From: Mycobacterium sp. 3519A
GTDB lineage: Bacteria; Actinomycetota; Actinomycetes; Mycobacteriales; Mycobacteriaceae
Length of the DNA stretch: 64,000 nucleotides
Reading direction: 5' to 3'
Assembly: GCF_900240945.1 (NCBI RefSeq)
Contig: NZ_OESG01000014.1
Coordinates: forward strand, 1,408,015-1,472,014
Under the pieces are notes generated by a model. That model ran no database searches. It had not been told where the DNA came from and saw only the letters and a program-made list of their open reading frames with translations. The position numbers and the translations under genes are program-made. Positions 47,098-57,979 of this stretch are shown here, one piece after another. Position 1 is the stretch's first letter, and the number at the start of each line of letters is the position of its first letter.

Positions 47098-48401
47098 TTG
47101 CCAGGAATCCACGATGTCCCCGCCAACGGCACCCGCGCCATCGCCGCTGCCTCGATGGTCACCGCGACAAGGTCTTCGGGTTCCAGGTGACACACGTGGG
47201 CCTTACCGCATGCGCGGGCGATGGTCTGGGCCTCCATGGTGAGCACCCGCAGGTAGTTGGCCAGCTTGCGACCGCCTTCGACCGGGTCGAACTGCGCGGC
47301 GAGTTCAGGGTCCTGGGTGCTGATCCCGGCGGGGTCCCTGCCGTCCTGGAAGTCGTCGTAGAAACCCGCCGCGCTGCCGAGCTTCTCGTATTCGGCGGCG
47401 TAGCGAGGATGGTTGTCGCCCAGCGCGATCAGCGCTGCGGTCCCGATCGCCACCGCGTCGGCGCCCAGCGCCAGCGCCTTGGCCACGTCGGCGCCGGTGC
47501 GGATCCCGCCCGACACGATCAACTTCACTTTGCGATGCACCCCTAGTTCCGCCAGCGCCTGCACGGCCTGGGGCACCGCTGCCAGCGTCGGGATCCCGAC
47601 GTGCTCGATGAACACCTCCTGCGTGGCGGCCGTGCCACCCTGCATGCCGTCGACGACCACGACGTCGGCGCCTGCGTGCACGGCCAACTTGACGTCGTAG
47701 TACGTCCTGGTGGCGCCGACCTTGACGTAGATCGGCTTTTCCCAGTCGGTGATCTCACGCAGTTCGTTGATTTTGATGGTGAGGTCGTCGGGTCCGGTCC
47801 AGTCGGGATGCCGACATGCCGAGCGCTGGTCGATGCCTTCCGGCAACGTGCGCATACCCGCGACGCGCTCGGAGATCTTCTGGCCGAGCAGCATTCCGCC
47901 GCCACCGGGTTTGGCGCCCTGTCCGAGCACCACTTCGATCGCATCGGCCTTGCGCAGATCGTCGGGGTTCATCCCGTACCGCGACGGAAGGTATTGGTAG
48001 ACGAGGTACTTGCTCTGCCCCCGCTCCTCGGGGGTCATGCCGCCGTCGCCGGTGGTGGTCGACGTGCCGACTTCGCTGGCACCCCGGCCCAGTGCCTCCT
48101 TGGCGGGTCCGGACAGCGCACCGAACGACATGCCCGCGATGGTCACCGGAATGTCAACGTGCAGGGGGTGTTTGGCGAACCGGTCGCCGAGCACCACGTC
48201 GGTGCCGCACCGTTCGCGGTAGCCCTCCAGCGGATAGCGCGACATCGACGCGCCGAGGAACAGCAGATCGTCGAAGTGCGGCAGCGCGCGTTTGGCGCCC
48301 CAGCCGCGGATGTCGTAGATGCCTGTCTCTGCGGCGCGCTGGATGGCGGCGATCGTCGGGCGGTCGAAGGTGGCGGATTCGCGTAGGTCCCAGTTGGTCA
48401 T
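47094..48401 (-). CDS. glxD: FMN-binding glutamate synthase-like protein (GlxD/MgsC type)
   Basis: 435 residues. The TIM-barrel FMN domain of GltB is recognised from GTSTTTGDGGMTPEERGQSK, then KPGGGGMLLGQKISERVAGM and GADVVVVDGMQGGTAAT. Near the C terminus the iron-sulfur motif retains C-X5-C (ACGKAHVC), while the third Cys position is Glu, as in GlxD proteins. It is one of three adjacent proteins that split the functions of the GltB large chain. Confidence 0.87.
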   Translation of the reverse strand: MTNWDLRESATFDRPTIAAIQRAAETGIYDIRGWGAKRALPHFDDLLFLGASMSRYPLEGYRERCGTDVVLGDRFAKHPLHVDIPVTIAGMSFGALSGPAKEALGRGASEVGTSTTTGDGGMTPEERGQSKYLVYQYLPSRYGMNPDDLRKADAIEVVLGQGAKPGGGGMLLGQKISERVAGMRTLPEGIDQRSACRHPDWTGPDDLTIKINELREITDWEKPIYVKVGATRTYYDVKLAVHAGADVVVVDGMQGGTAATQEVFIEHVGIPTLAAVPQAVQALAELGVHRKVKLIVSGGIRTGADVAKALALGADAVAIGTAALIALGDNHPRYAAEYEKLGSAAGFYDDFQDGRDPAGISTQDPELAAQFDPVEGGRKLANYLRVLTMEAQTIARACGKAHVCHLEPEDLVAVTIEAAAMARVPLAGTSWIPGK

Positions 48402-49087
48402 CAGTAACTCGAGGCGTTGTCGACGTGGAAGTGGTAGAGGTTGCGAGCCGACCCGTACCGGGTGTAGGCAGCGGTGTCGTCCCCCTCGAAACCCGCAGAT
48501 TTGAGCAGGTATTCGAGTTCCTTGTGGTGTTCGGGCCCCATCTCCTTGGCAATACAGTCGGCACCGAGCGAGGCGACGTCACCGCGGACATACAGCCGGG
48601 CCTCATAGATCGAGTCGCCCAGCGCCTCACCGGCGTCGCCGCGGATCACCAGCCGACCGGCCTGCGCCATGAATGCACTCATGTGGCCGACGTCGCCGCC
48701 GACGACGATATCGACCCCCTTCATCGAAATGCCGCAGCGGGCAGCGGCATTGCCCTCGATCACGAGCAGTCCACCGTGGGCGGTGGCGCCCGCCGACTGC
48801 GAGGCGTTGCCCTTGACCCAGACTGTGCCGCTCATCATGTTCTCCGCGACACCGGTGCCCGCATTGCCGTTGACGGTGATCTCAGCCCGCTGGTTCATGC
48901 CTGCGCCGTAGTAGCCGACGTGACCCTCGACGGTCACCTTCACCGGCGCGTCGACGCCGACCGCGACGTTGTGGGCACCGTCGGGATGGGTGATCACGAA
49001 CTCACCGGAGAGATCCGGCGCGTGCAGCGCCGAGTTGACCTCGCGCAGCGGAACGGTGCGGAGGTCATAGCGCACTAGCGTGTCCAT
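48401..49087 (-). CDS. glxC: GXGXG-domain glutamate synthase-like protein (GlxC/MgsB type)
   Basis: 228 residues from ATG 49087. The right-handed beta-helix of GltB domain 4 is seen in the repeated GNA and GDV steps: VNGNAGTGVAENMMSGTVWV, then VIEGNAAARCGISMKGVDIV. Ends one base into the GlxD gene and overlaps the amidotransferase by 13 bases. Structural subunit that links the other two functions. Confidence 0.88.
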   Translation of the reverse strand: MDTLVRYDLRTVPLREVNSALHAPDLSGEFVITHPDGAHNVAVGVDAPVKVTVEGHVGYYGAGMNQRAEITVNGNAGTGVAENMMSGTVWVKGNASQSAGATAHGGLLVIEGNAAARCGISMKGVDIVVGGDVGHMSAFMAQAGRLVIRGDAGEALGDSIYEARLYVRGDVASLGADCIAKEMGPEHHKELEYLLKSAGFEGDDTAAYTRYGSARNLYHFHVDNASSY

Positions 49088-49947
49088 GCGTAGATCACCT
49101 CGGGTTCCGGCTCCCAGATCTTGGCGTTCTCGACGCCGGGAAGCCCTGCGAGCGCGCGGTATTCGCTGCCCATGGCCACCCAGTCGGCGGTTTCGGCGAT
49201 CACGGCGGGCTTGCAGGCGATCGCGTCGCGAACCACCGCGAACGAATCGCGGTTCGACACCAGCAGTGTGTAGAAGCCGTCGAATGTCGAACACAGTTCC
49301 TTGAGTGCGGTTTCGACGTCACGGCCGTCGGACAACTGCTTGGCGATGAAGCGCGCACCCACCTCGGTGTCGTTCTCGCTGTCGAATTCCACACCGGCAG
49401 CACGCAGGTCGCGGCGGATCGTGGCGTGGTTGGCGAACGAACCGTTGTGCACCATGCACTGTTCGGGTCCCACCGCGTACGGGTGACAGCCCGCGGGCGT
49501 GACGGCGGATTCGGTCGCCATCCTGGTGTGCCCGACGCCCTGCCAACCCTGCGCTGCGGTCAACCCCCACGCGTCGGTGAGCGCGCGCGGATGCCCAACT
49601 CCCTTGAGCACGGCCATGTCCGCGCCGAAGCCCGCGATCAACGCACGCGGATAAGCGGTCTTGATCGCCTCGAGCAGCACCTCCGCTGGCGCCTCCCCGG
49701 TGACCAGATGCGTCTGACCGACCCGGTGCACGGCTACGCCGTAGCCGATCGCCTCTGCCGTCGGGGTGGCCTCCAGCACCGAGACGCAACTGTGCCCCGG
49801 CGGACAGAGAAGCGGATCGCCGTACACCGCGACACCCGCCGAATCGCTGCCGCGGTCGCCCATTTCGCACAACATCCCGGTCAACAGTTCCCCCAGCCGC
49901 GGATACAACTCCGGGGTGCGCAGGTGCAACCCGACGATGCCACACAT
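49075..49947 (-). CDS. glxB: Class II glutamine amidotransferase (GlxB/MgsA type)
   Basis: 290 residues from ATG 49947 with an AAGGAG site 7 bases upstream. The N-terminal nucleophile Cys2 (MCGIVGLHLRTPELY) and QCMVHNGSFANHATIRRDL mark the Ntn-hydrolase glutaminase fold of GltB and PurF. It would release ammonia or bind glutamine for the other two chains. First of the three glx genes in the transcription order. Confidence 0.9.
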   Translation of the reverse strand: MCGIVGLHLRTPELYPRLGELLTGMLCEMGDRGSDSAGVAVYGDPLLCPPGHSCVSVLEATPTAEAIGYGVAVHRVGQTHLVTGEAPAEVLLEAIKTAYPRALIAGFGADMAVLKGVGHPRALTDAWGLTAAQGWQGVGHTRMATESAVTPAGCHPYAVGPEQCMVHNGSFANHATIRRDLRAAGVEFDSENDTEVGARFIAKQLSDGRDVETALKELCSTFDGFYTLLVSNRDSFAVVRDAIACKPAVIAETADWVAMGSEYRALAGLPGVENAKIWEPEPEVIYAWTR

Positions 49948-49964
49948 GGTTTGTCTCCTTTGAC

Positions 49965-51281
49965 TCAGAACGCGGCGAGGTAGTTTTCGATCTCCCACGG
50001 CGTCACCGCGCTGTGGTAGGCGAAGAACTCCTCGCGCTTGAGGTTGCCGAAATACCGTGCGACGCCATCGCCGACGGCGTCGAGCACACCGGCGACCACG
50101 GGGTCGCCTTCGAACTCGTCGACCGCGTGCAGCAGGGTCGGCGGCAACGGCGAACGGTCCTGCCCGCCGATGGCGCCAGGGTCGGCACTGCGCTTGATCC
50201 CGTCGATGCCCGCTCCCAGCGCGGCGGCGATCGCCAGGTAGGGGTTGGCGCTGCCGTCGCTGCCGCGCAACTCGATGCGCGCGGAGTCGGGTACCCGGAT
50301 GTAGTGCGTGCGGTCGTTGCCGCCGTAGGTCGGCGTCCGCGGGGCCCACGACGCCCCGGAAGCCGTGGTCGTGGCACCGGTTCTCTTGTAGGAGTTGACC
50401 GTTGGCGCTACCACGGCTTGCAGTGCGCCGGCGTGTTCGAGGATGCCGCCGATGAACGCATATGCGGCGTCGGACAGCCCCAGTCCGCGGGAGTCGTCGT
50501 CGGCCGGGAACACGGGAGTGCCTGCGCTGGTCAGCGACAGGTGCAGGTGAAGACCGCTGCCGGTCTTCTCGGCGAACGGTTTCGGCATGAAGGTGGCGAC
50601 CATGTCGCGTTCGGCGGCGATCATCGACAGCAGGTAACGCAGGGTGACCACCCGGTCGGCCGTGGTGAGCGCGTCGGCGTACTCGAAGTTCTGCTCGAAC
50701 TGGCCGTTGCCGTCCTCGTGGTCGTTGGCGTAGTTCGACCAGCCGAGCGTGTTCATCGCCGCCGAGATCGCGGTCAGATGGTCGTACATCCTGGTGACGC
50801 CGCGGGCGTCGTAGCACGGCTGTGCCGCGGTGTCGGCGACGTCGGCCACCGACAAGGTGCCATCGCCGTTGCGGCGCAACAGAAAGTACTCGACTTCGGC
50901 GCCGACCCACGGCTCGAATCCTGCGTCGGCGGCCTGCTGGATCAGCGCCTTGAGGATGACGCGCGGCGCGTACGGCCACGGCGCGCCGTTGACGTGCGGA
51001 TCGCAATGCACGATGGCCAGGCCGTCCTTGATGAACGGAATCGGCGTGAACGACGCGGGATCCGGAATCGCCATCAAGTCGGGGTCTTTGGGTTCCTGGC
51101 CCATCGCGCCGACGGCGTATCCGGCGAACCCGACGCCTTCGGTTGCCAGGAGGTCGACAGCCTCGACCGGAACGAGCTTGGCGCACGGCTTGCCTCGCAG
51201 GTCGACGAACAGCGCGAGGATGAACTTCGTTCCTGACTGTTCGGCCAGGGTGGCGAGCTCGGACATGCTTTTCCAATCCAT
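49965..51281 (-). CDS. Glutamine synthetase-like enzyme (GlnT/gamma-glutamylmethylamide synthetase type)
   Basis: 438 residues from ATG 51281; ATG 51266 is the alternative. GS domains are clear: WVGAEVEYFLLRRNGDGTLS with the metal Glu, GNGQFEQNFEYADALTTADR, GSGLHLHLSLTSAGTPVF and APTVNSYKRTGATTTASGAS. It is much shorter and more diverged than housekeeping GlnA1 and lies in the group that includes GMAS and mycobacterial GlnA3. Ligates glutamate with ammonia or an amine using ATP. Confidence 0.87.
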   Translation of the reverse strand: MDWKSMSELATLAEQSGTKFILALFVDLRGKPCAKLVPVEAVDLLATEGVGFAGYAVGAMGQEPKDPDLMAIPDPASFTPIPFIKDGLAIVHCDPHVNGAPWPYAPRVILKALIQQAADAGFEPWVGAEVEYFLLRRNGDGTLSVADVADTAAQPCYDARGVTRMYDHLTAISAAMNTLGWSNYANDHEDGNGQFEQNFEYADALTTADRVVTLRYLLSMIAAERDMVATFMPKPFAEKTGSGLHLHLSLTSAGTPVFPADDDSRGLGLSDAAYAFIGGILEHAGALQAVVAPTVNSYKRTGATTTASGASWAPRTPTYGGNDRTHYIRVPDSARIELRGSDGSANPYLAIAAALGAGIDGIKRSADPGAIGGQDRSPLPPTLLHAVDEFEGDPVVAGVLDAVGDGVARYFGNLKREEFFAYHSAVTPWEIENYLAAF

Positions 51282-51294
51282 GGTTGTGAAAGGG

Positions 51295-51330
51295 CCGGCC
51301 GGCGCGGGCGAGTGGTTCCGCGCCGGCCGG
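51295..51330 (-). promoter_or_regulatory. GC-rich hairpin between amt and the GS-like gene
   Basis: A perfect 13-bp stem, 51295-51307 (CCGGCCGGCGCGG) with 51318-51330, and a 10-base loop lies between two co-directional genes. It may act as partial terminator, so that amt is transcribed more than the genes behind it, or shield the mRNA end. Confidence 0.65.
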
Positions 51331-51336
51331 GGTCCG

Positions 51337-52596
51337 TTAGGCGGGCTGCAGTTCGTACGCCGCGTCGCGGTGGAGCTTGGCGTCGATACCCGTTTCCTCA
51401 TCGTCGGGCGAGATGCGGATGCCCATCGTCTTCTTGATCGCGAACGCGATGATGTATGCGACGACGAACGAGTAGAGCATCACCGCACCCGCCGCTGCCG
51501 CCTGCTTCCACAGCTGAGACAACCCACCGCCGTAGAACAGGCCGTCGGTGGCGTTGGGCATCGACTTGCTGGCGAGGAAACCGATCAGCAGCGTGCCGAT
51601 GACGCCGCCGACCAGGTGCACGCCGACCACGTCGAGGGTGTCGTCATAACCGAATCGCGCCTTGAGGCCGACTGCGTACACGCAGATGGCGCCCGCAATC
51701 GCACCGAGGACGATGGCGCCGACTGGAGTGACCGCACCGCAGGCGGGAGTGATGGCGACCAGTCCGGTGATGGCGCCCGAGGCCGCGCCGACACCGGTCA
51801 CGTGCCCGTCCTTGAACTTCTCCACGGTGATCCAGGCAAGTGTCGCCGCGCAGGTGGCGACAAAGGTGGTGACCATGACGATGGCGGCCGAGTTGCCCGC
51901 GGCCAGTGCCGAACCGCCGTTGAACGCATACCAGCCCGCCCAGAGCAGTCCAGCGCCGAGCAGCGTCAGCGGTACGTTGTGCGGCTTACGCAGCTGACCC
52001 CACAGCGCGGACTTACCGAGCACGATTGCGACGGCCAACGCGGCTGCGCCGGCGTTGATGTGCACCGCGGTGCCGCCTGCGAAGTCGATCGCATGCAGCT
52101 TGTTGGCGATCCAACCGCCGACCGAGTCCTTACTGACCGTGCCGTCGAACGCGAATACCCAGTGTGCGACAGGGAAATACACCAGCACCGCCCACACCGC
52201 GGCGAAGACCATCCATGCACCGAACTTCATCCGGTCGGCGGCCGCGCCCGAGACCAGGGCGACGGTGATCGCCGCGAACAGCGCCTGGAACAACGCGAAC
52301 AGGCTGACCGGCAACCCGCTGATGGTGGTGTTCGACTCGAGGAGATCTTTCATTCCGGCGAATTCGGTGAAGCTGCCGACGAATCCGCCGTAAGAGGTGC
52401 CGAATGTCATCGAGAAGCCGAACAACACCCACAGCACACCGACAATCGCCACGGCGCCGAAGGTCATCATCATCATGTTGGTCGAACTCTTGACAGAGAC
52501 CATGCCGCCGTAGAACAGCGCCAGACCGGGAATCATCAGCGTGAGACCGATGATGCAGCACAGCATGAATGCCGTGGTTCCTGTATCCATATACAA
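51337..52596 (-). CDS. amt: Ammonium transporter (Amt family)
   Basis: 419 residues, about 11 transmembrane helices. Amt signatures: FYGGMVSVKSSTNMMMMTFG, then DFAGGTAVHINAGAAALAVA and LLWAGWYAFNGGSALAAGNS. It conducts ammonium, or methylammonium, across the membrane. First gene of the nitrogen cluster, preceded by a GlnR-like box. No GlnK/PII gene follows it, unlike the usual amt-glnK pair. Confidence 0.93.
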   Translation of the reverse strand: MYMDTGTTAFMLCCIIGLTLMIPGLALFYGGMVSVKSSTNMMMMTFGAVAIVGVLWVLFGFSMTFGTSYGGFVGSFTEFAGMKDLLESNTTISGLPVSLFALFQALFAAITVALVSGAAADRMKFGAWMVFAAVWAVLVYFPVAHWVFAFDGTVSKDSVGGWIANKLHAIDFAGGTAVHINAGAAALAVAIVLGKSALWGQLRKPHNVPLTLLGAGLLWAGWYAFNGGSALAAGNSAAIVMVTTFVATCAATLAWITVEKFKDGHVTGVGAASGAITGLVAITPACGAVTPVGAIVLGAIAGAICVYAVGLKARFGYDDTLDVVGVHLVGGVIGTLLIGFLASKSMPNATDGLFYGGGLSQLWKQAAAAGAVMLYSFVVAYIIAFAIKKTMGIRISPDDEETGIDAKLHRDAAYELQPA

Positions 52597-52628
52597 CTCC
52601 TGAAGTGATGCGGCTGCGGTGTAGAGCC

Positions 52629-52664
52629 GTTCACTGTCAGTAACCGACGTTTCTGTTACGTGGA
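52629..52664 (-). promoter_or_regulatory. Candidate GlnR box upstream of amt
   Basis: On the minus strand two GlnR half-site pairs can be read: TCCAC-N6-GAAAC and GTTAC-N6-TGAAC, with four bases between the pairs. The actinobacterial consensus is GTNAC-N6-GAAAC repeated, with six between pairs. Matches are partial but clustered 33-68 bases from the amt start. It would link the cluster to nitrogen limitation. Confidence 0.55.
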
Positions 52665-52703
52665 CACGCTTGAGGTGTTTCGCACGGGTTACAGTTCCCT
52701 GCG

Positions 52704-53156
52704 ATGTTTCGTAGTCGGCGGTTGTGGGTCTATATCGGTGTCGTCGTGGTCGTGGCGATCGCCCTCGGCTTGCGGTCCACCGTGTTCGACCGCACGTCCG
52801 AGGAGTGCCAGCCGGTCAAGGAACTGCTGGACTACAACCGAGCCCAGGGTGAGCACATCGCGTCGAAGACCGGTGACTCAGAAGGCATTCCGACCGCCGC
52901 GGAGGAGACCGCGTATCAGGCGTGGGCCGACGGCATGGCCGAACGGGCGCAGAAGGTGACCTCGCCCGACCTGGCGCGCACCGCCACGACCGTCGCGACG
53001 CTGGCCAACGACTTCGTCGGGCAGTTCTCCAAGTTGCGCGCCCAGGCCGAGACCAGGGCCCCCGGCGCACCCGCGCCGCCCGCGGCCTTCGAGATGGCGG
53101 CGCTCAACGCCAGGCTCAGCGACAACCTCGCCCAGCTGTCAAAGGCGTGCTCGTAG
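52704..53156 (+). CDS. Signal-anchored hypothetical protein
   Basis: 150 residues with an N-terminal transmembrane anchor (LWVYIGVVVVVAIALGL, about 6-24) and a helical extracytoplasmic region with two Cys (ECQPVKELLDYNRAQGEHIA and C-terminal KACS). Divergent from amt; convergent with the nitroreductase over 41 bases. Mycobacterial hypothetical without a known role. Confidence 0.7.
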   Translation: MFRSRRLWVYIGVVVVVAIALGLRSTVFDRTSEECQPVKELLDYNRAQGEHIASKTGDSEGIPTAAEETAYQAWADGMAERAQKVTSPDLARTATTVATLANDFVGQFSKLRAQAETRAPGAPAPPAAFEMAALNARLSDNLAQLSKACS

Positions 53157-53742
53157 ATCCCCAGCGGCCGGTGAACGCGATTTCGGACAGCGGCAGGCGC
53201 TGCCGACCCTTGGCGTCGCGCTCGACGATCTGCGGTGGCGCGTTGTCGTAGTCGCCGAGCGATCCGACGGCCACCACGGCGATGGGCCGCACGCCGTCCG
53301 GAATGCCGAACGCCTCGTGGGCGGCATCGGCGTCGAAGCCGGCCATCGGATGGGCGATCAGTCCGCGGGACACCGCCTCGACGGTCAACTGCGCGATCGC
53401 CGCCCCTGCGTCGACCGCCGCGTACCGCGCCGTCCGCGCATCCTCGCCCTCGTCGACGCAGACCATGATCAGCGCCCCCGCCGCCTTCGCGTAGGCGTTG
53501 CCGCGCTTGAGCAGCCCGGCGATGCCCGTGTTGGTTTCGTCACCACGCAGGCCGACCAGGAATCGCACCGGCTGGCGATGGCCCCAGGTAGCGGCCCACC
53601 GCGCGGCCTCGAGCAACGCGACCAGATCGTCGGCCGTGAGCTCGGCTTCCGCGTCGAACAGCCGCGGACTCCACCTGGCGGCGAGGTCGGCGTGAATCGG
53701 TACCCGGGTCTGTGCGCGGCGCTCTGCAGCAGTCTTGACCAC
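53116..53742 (-). CDS. Nitroreductase-family protein
   Basis: 208 residues from GTG 53742. Nitroreductase fold features are RWSPRLFDAEAELTADDLVA at the start, ARWAATWGHRQPVRFLVGLR, DAGAAIAQLTVEAVSRGLIA and HPMAGFDADAAHEAFGIPDG. It would bind FMN and use NAD(P)H; the natural substrate is open. Overlap of 41 bases with the convergent gene is long but tolerated. Confidence 0.85.
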   Translation of the reverse strand: MVKTAAERRAQTRVPIHADLAARWSPRLFDAEAELTADDLVALLEAARWAATWGHRQPVRFLVGLRGDETNTGIAGLLKRGNAYAKAAGALIMVCVDEGEDARTARYAAVDAGAAIAQLTVEAVSRGLIAHPMAGFDADAAHEAFGIPDGVRPIAVVAVGSLGDYDNAPPQIVERDAKGRQRLPLSEIAFTGRWGSTSTPLTAGRGCR

Positions 53743-53821
53743 GTCTTGACGCTACCGGCGGGATAAATGGGGTGCGCGAAACCCTTATTCTTAGGTGAAC
53801 CCAGCTCCGGAAGGTTTGACA

Positions 53822-56130
<2,309 letters not shown>

Positions 56131-56134
56131 TACC

Positions 56135-57289
56135 TTGCGCCGGGACCCCTTAAGTATCCGCTTTAGCGGATACTTAAGGCGTATTCCAGCAGGCCTCTTC
56201 TCGGTCTTTCTCTGCTGGAATACCGTTTCGGCGGGCATCGCGCATGCCGAGCCGGAACCCATCCCTGGGCCCGTGTTGCCGCCACTGGCGCCGGGCCAGG
56301 TCGTCCGGATCGCCCCGGCGGCTGGAACGGGAACTCCGACAAGCGATTACGACATCGGCGCGACCGACCTCTGCGAGTTCATGGAGTTTCCCGACGGCGT
56401 CCTGCAGGTCTGCGGCGACAGCTTCGCGGGCCAGGGCGTCGGGTTCGGCCCATGGCATTCGCCGATCGCGTTGCACGTCGACACGGACTCCGTCGACGAT
56501 CCGACGGGCGTGCGCTATGACCGGGTCACCGGCAACTTCAATCCGCTCCTCGCCGAACCGACGCCCGCGGGGATGTCCCAGTTGCCTGCGGGCGTGGTGC
56601 AGATCAACCGCGACAACTATCTGATGGTCACCACTGTCAAGGACTTGGTGCCGCAGAACTCGCGACTGGTGAAAGCCAATGCAGGGCAAGGTAATTGGCC
56701 GACGGTACCCGACTCGCTGCGGCCCGCGTCCTATCAGGGCGGCATGCAGTCGCAGATCAGCGGTTACTACGACCCGATCCCGAAACCCGATTCGCCAACC
56801 GGCTGGGTGTACATCGTGGCCAACAACTTCGATCGCAGCAGCCCGGCGGTGCTGTACCGCGCGAAACGGGAGACCTTCACCGACCGGGCCAGCTGGCAGG
56901 GCTGGTCAACCAAGGGGTGGGGCACACCGCCGACGCCGTTGTGGCCGGACCGGCTCGGCGAGATGAGCGTGCGGCAGGTCGACGGCAAGACGGTGCTCTC
57001 CTACTTCAACGCGAGCACCGGCAACATGGAAGTCCGGGTCGCCGACGATCCGACCGGCCTCGGCACCGCACCGGTGACCACCGTCGTCGTCGCGGGGACG
57101 TGGCCCGACCCCGCGGAGGACCTGGGGCCACCGGACAACAACCGGCTCGCGCAGCCGTACGGCGGCTACCTCTCACCTGGTTCGACGCTCGACGAACTGC
57201 GGGTGTTCGTCAGCCAGTGGAACACCGGTCCGGGCGACAACACGCCATACCGCGTGATCCAGTTCGCCGTGAACCCGTTCCAGCCGTAG
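56135..57289 (+). CDS. Secreted DUF4185-type protein (Rv3707c homologue)
   Basis: About 384 residues if TTG 56135 is the start; no ATG or GTG precedes the signal peptide. The signal core AGLFSVFLCWNTVSAG ends at AHA before EPEPIPGPVLPPLAPGQVVR. The mature domain has SDYDIGATDLCEFMEFPDGV, QVCGDSFAGQGVG and a sialidase-like propeller reading. Two inverted repeats lie in its first 90 bases, which makes the start uncertain and could indicate control of translation or a small insertion. Located after asd as in M. tuberculosis. Confidence 0.7.
   Translation: MRRDPLSIRFSGYLRRIPAGLFSVFLCWNTVSAGIAHAEPEPIPGPVLPPLAPGQVVRIAPAAGTGTPTSDYDIGATDLCEFMEFPDGVLQVCGDSFAGQGVGFGPWHSPIALHVDTDSVDDPTGVRYDRVTGNFNPLLAEPTPAGMSQLPAGVVQINRDNYLMVTTVKDLVPQNSRLVKANAGQGNWPTVPDSLRPASYQGGMQSQISGYYDPIPKPDSPTGWVYIVANNFDRSSPAVLYRAKRETFTDRASWQGWSTKGWGTPPTPLWPDRLGEMSVRQVDGKTVLSYFNASTGNMEVRVADDPTGLGTAPVTTVVVAGTWPDPAEDLGPPDNNRLAQPYGGYLSPGSTLDELRVFVSQWNTGPGDNTPYRVIQFAVNPFQP
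56148..56179. repeat. 32-bp near-perfect palindrome just after asd
   Basis: Arms of 15 bases each (CCTTAAGTATCCGCT and its exact complement) are separated by only TT. It begins 18 bases after the asd stop and lies within the predicted start of the secreted protein. No U tract follows. Such a tight palindrome may be a binding site or a folded RNA element. Confidence 0.85.
56181..56223. repeat. 12-bp inverted repeat in the signal-peptide coding region
   Basis: GTATTCCAGCAG at 56181-56192 and its exact complement at 56212-56223, loop of 19 bases. It follows the 32-bp palindrome after one base, so the two form a compact pair of hairpins over 76 bases. It covers the codons of the hydrophobic core of the signal peptide. 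Confidence 0.8.
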
Positions 57290-57292
57290 CCA

Positions 57293-57412
57293 TCACCGCA
57301 GGAACCACCGGAACGACGCCCTGACCGGCGGCGCACCCCACATCGCCCCAGTCAGCGCCGCGACGGCAAGGGCCATCAGGCCCGACATCGCCATGATCGT
57401 GTCGCTGTTCAT
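57293..57412 (-). CDS. Possible small membrane protein, 39 residues
   Basis: ATG 57412 opens MNSDTIMAMSGLMALAVAAL, with a single hydrophobic helix and a tail of TGAMWGAPPVRASFRWFLR. No strong ribosome site is seen. It stops four bases past the DUF4185 gene. Position near the Rv3705A/Rv3706c region of M. tuberculosis gives slight support. Confidence 0.35.
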   Translation of the reverse strand: MNSDTIMAMSGLMALAVAALTGAMWGAPPVRASFRWFLR

Positions 57413-57656
57413 GACCAGATCTGTACCCGTCTGCCGCCCCGCCGAACCCTGGCACGAAAACGCCAGCGTGTCAACGTGTTTCGTGACAGCCGGACATGAC
57501 CGACAGCTATACGCCGAAGCTGCCGGCCATCCCAACGCGGTAAAGCTCAATCCGCGTTGTCGCTGTGTTACCCACCACTGGGAAGGGTCAATCATTTCTG
57601 GGACAGAACCGGCCCGTTGATGCTTGCCCCAGCCTGACTGCGGGTATCCGCCCGTC

Positions 57657-57935
57657 ATGGTCGCGCCACAGGTCAGAACCGAGATCGAGCGCGCCGCGTT
57701 GCGCGCCGCCGGACTGCAACGGCTGGCTGACGAGGTTTCGGCGCCGAGCGCCTCCGACGAGGAGATCTGCGAGGCGCGCCGCAGGGCCGAGGACGCCCGC
57801 ATACGAGCCAGGCAGGCGGCGTTGAGGGCGGCGGTGAGCCTCGAGAGATCAGCCCGCCTGCGCCAGCGAGTCGCCAGATTGGGGATCGAGGAGGACGGAG
57901 GGTCCGCGGCTGGAGCGTTCACAGCTGATTCATAA
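57657..57935 (+). CDS. Small coiled-coil hypothetical protein
   Basis: 92 residues from ATG 57657 (TTG 57624 is in frame too). Composition rich in Ala, Arg and Glu: TEIERAALRAAGLQRLADEV and EARRRAEDARIRARQAALRA, a clear long helix. No family recognised. Ends 44 bases before the next membrane gene. Confidence 0.55.
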   Translation: MVAPQVRTEIERAALRAAGLQRLADEVSAPSASDEEICEARRRAEDARIRARQAALRAAVSLERSARLRQRVARLGIEEDGGSAAGAFTADS

Positions 57936-57979
57936 GTTATTCATGACAGACGCATCGACGACGCTTGCATTCTCTAAGC

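Noticed and set aside
50830..52608. 592-codon ORF opposite amt and the GS-like gene
   Set aside because: Spans two real genes on the opposite strand and has low-complexity, charged composition with no domain.
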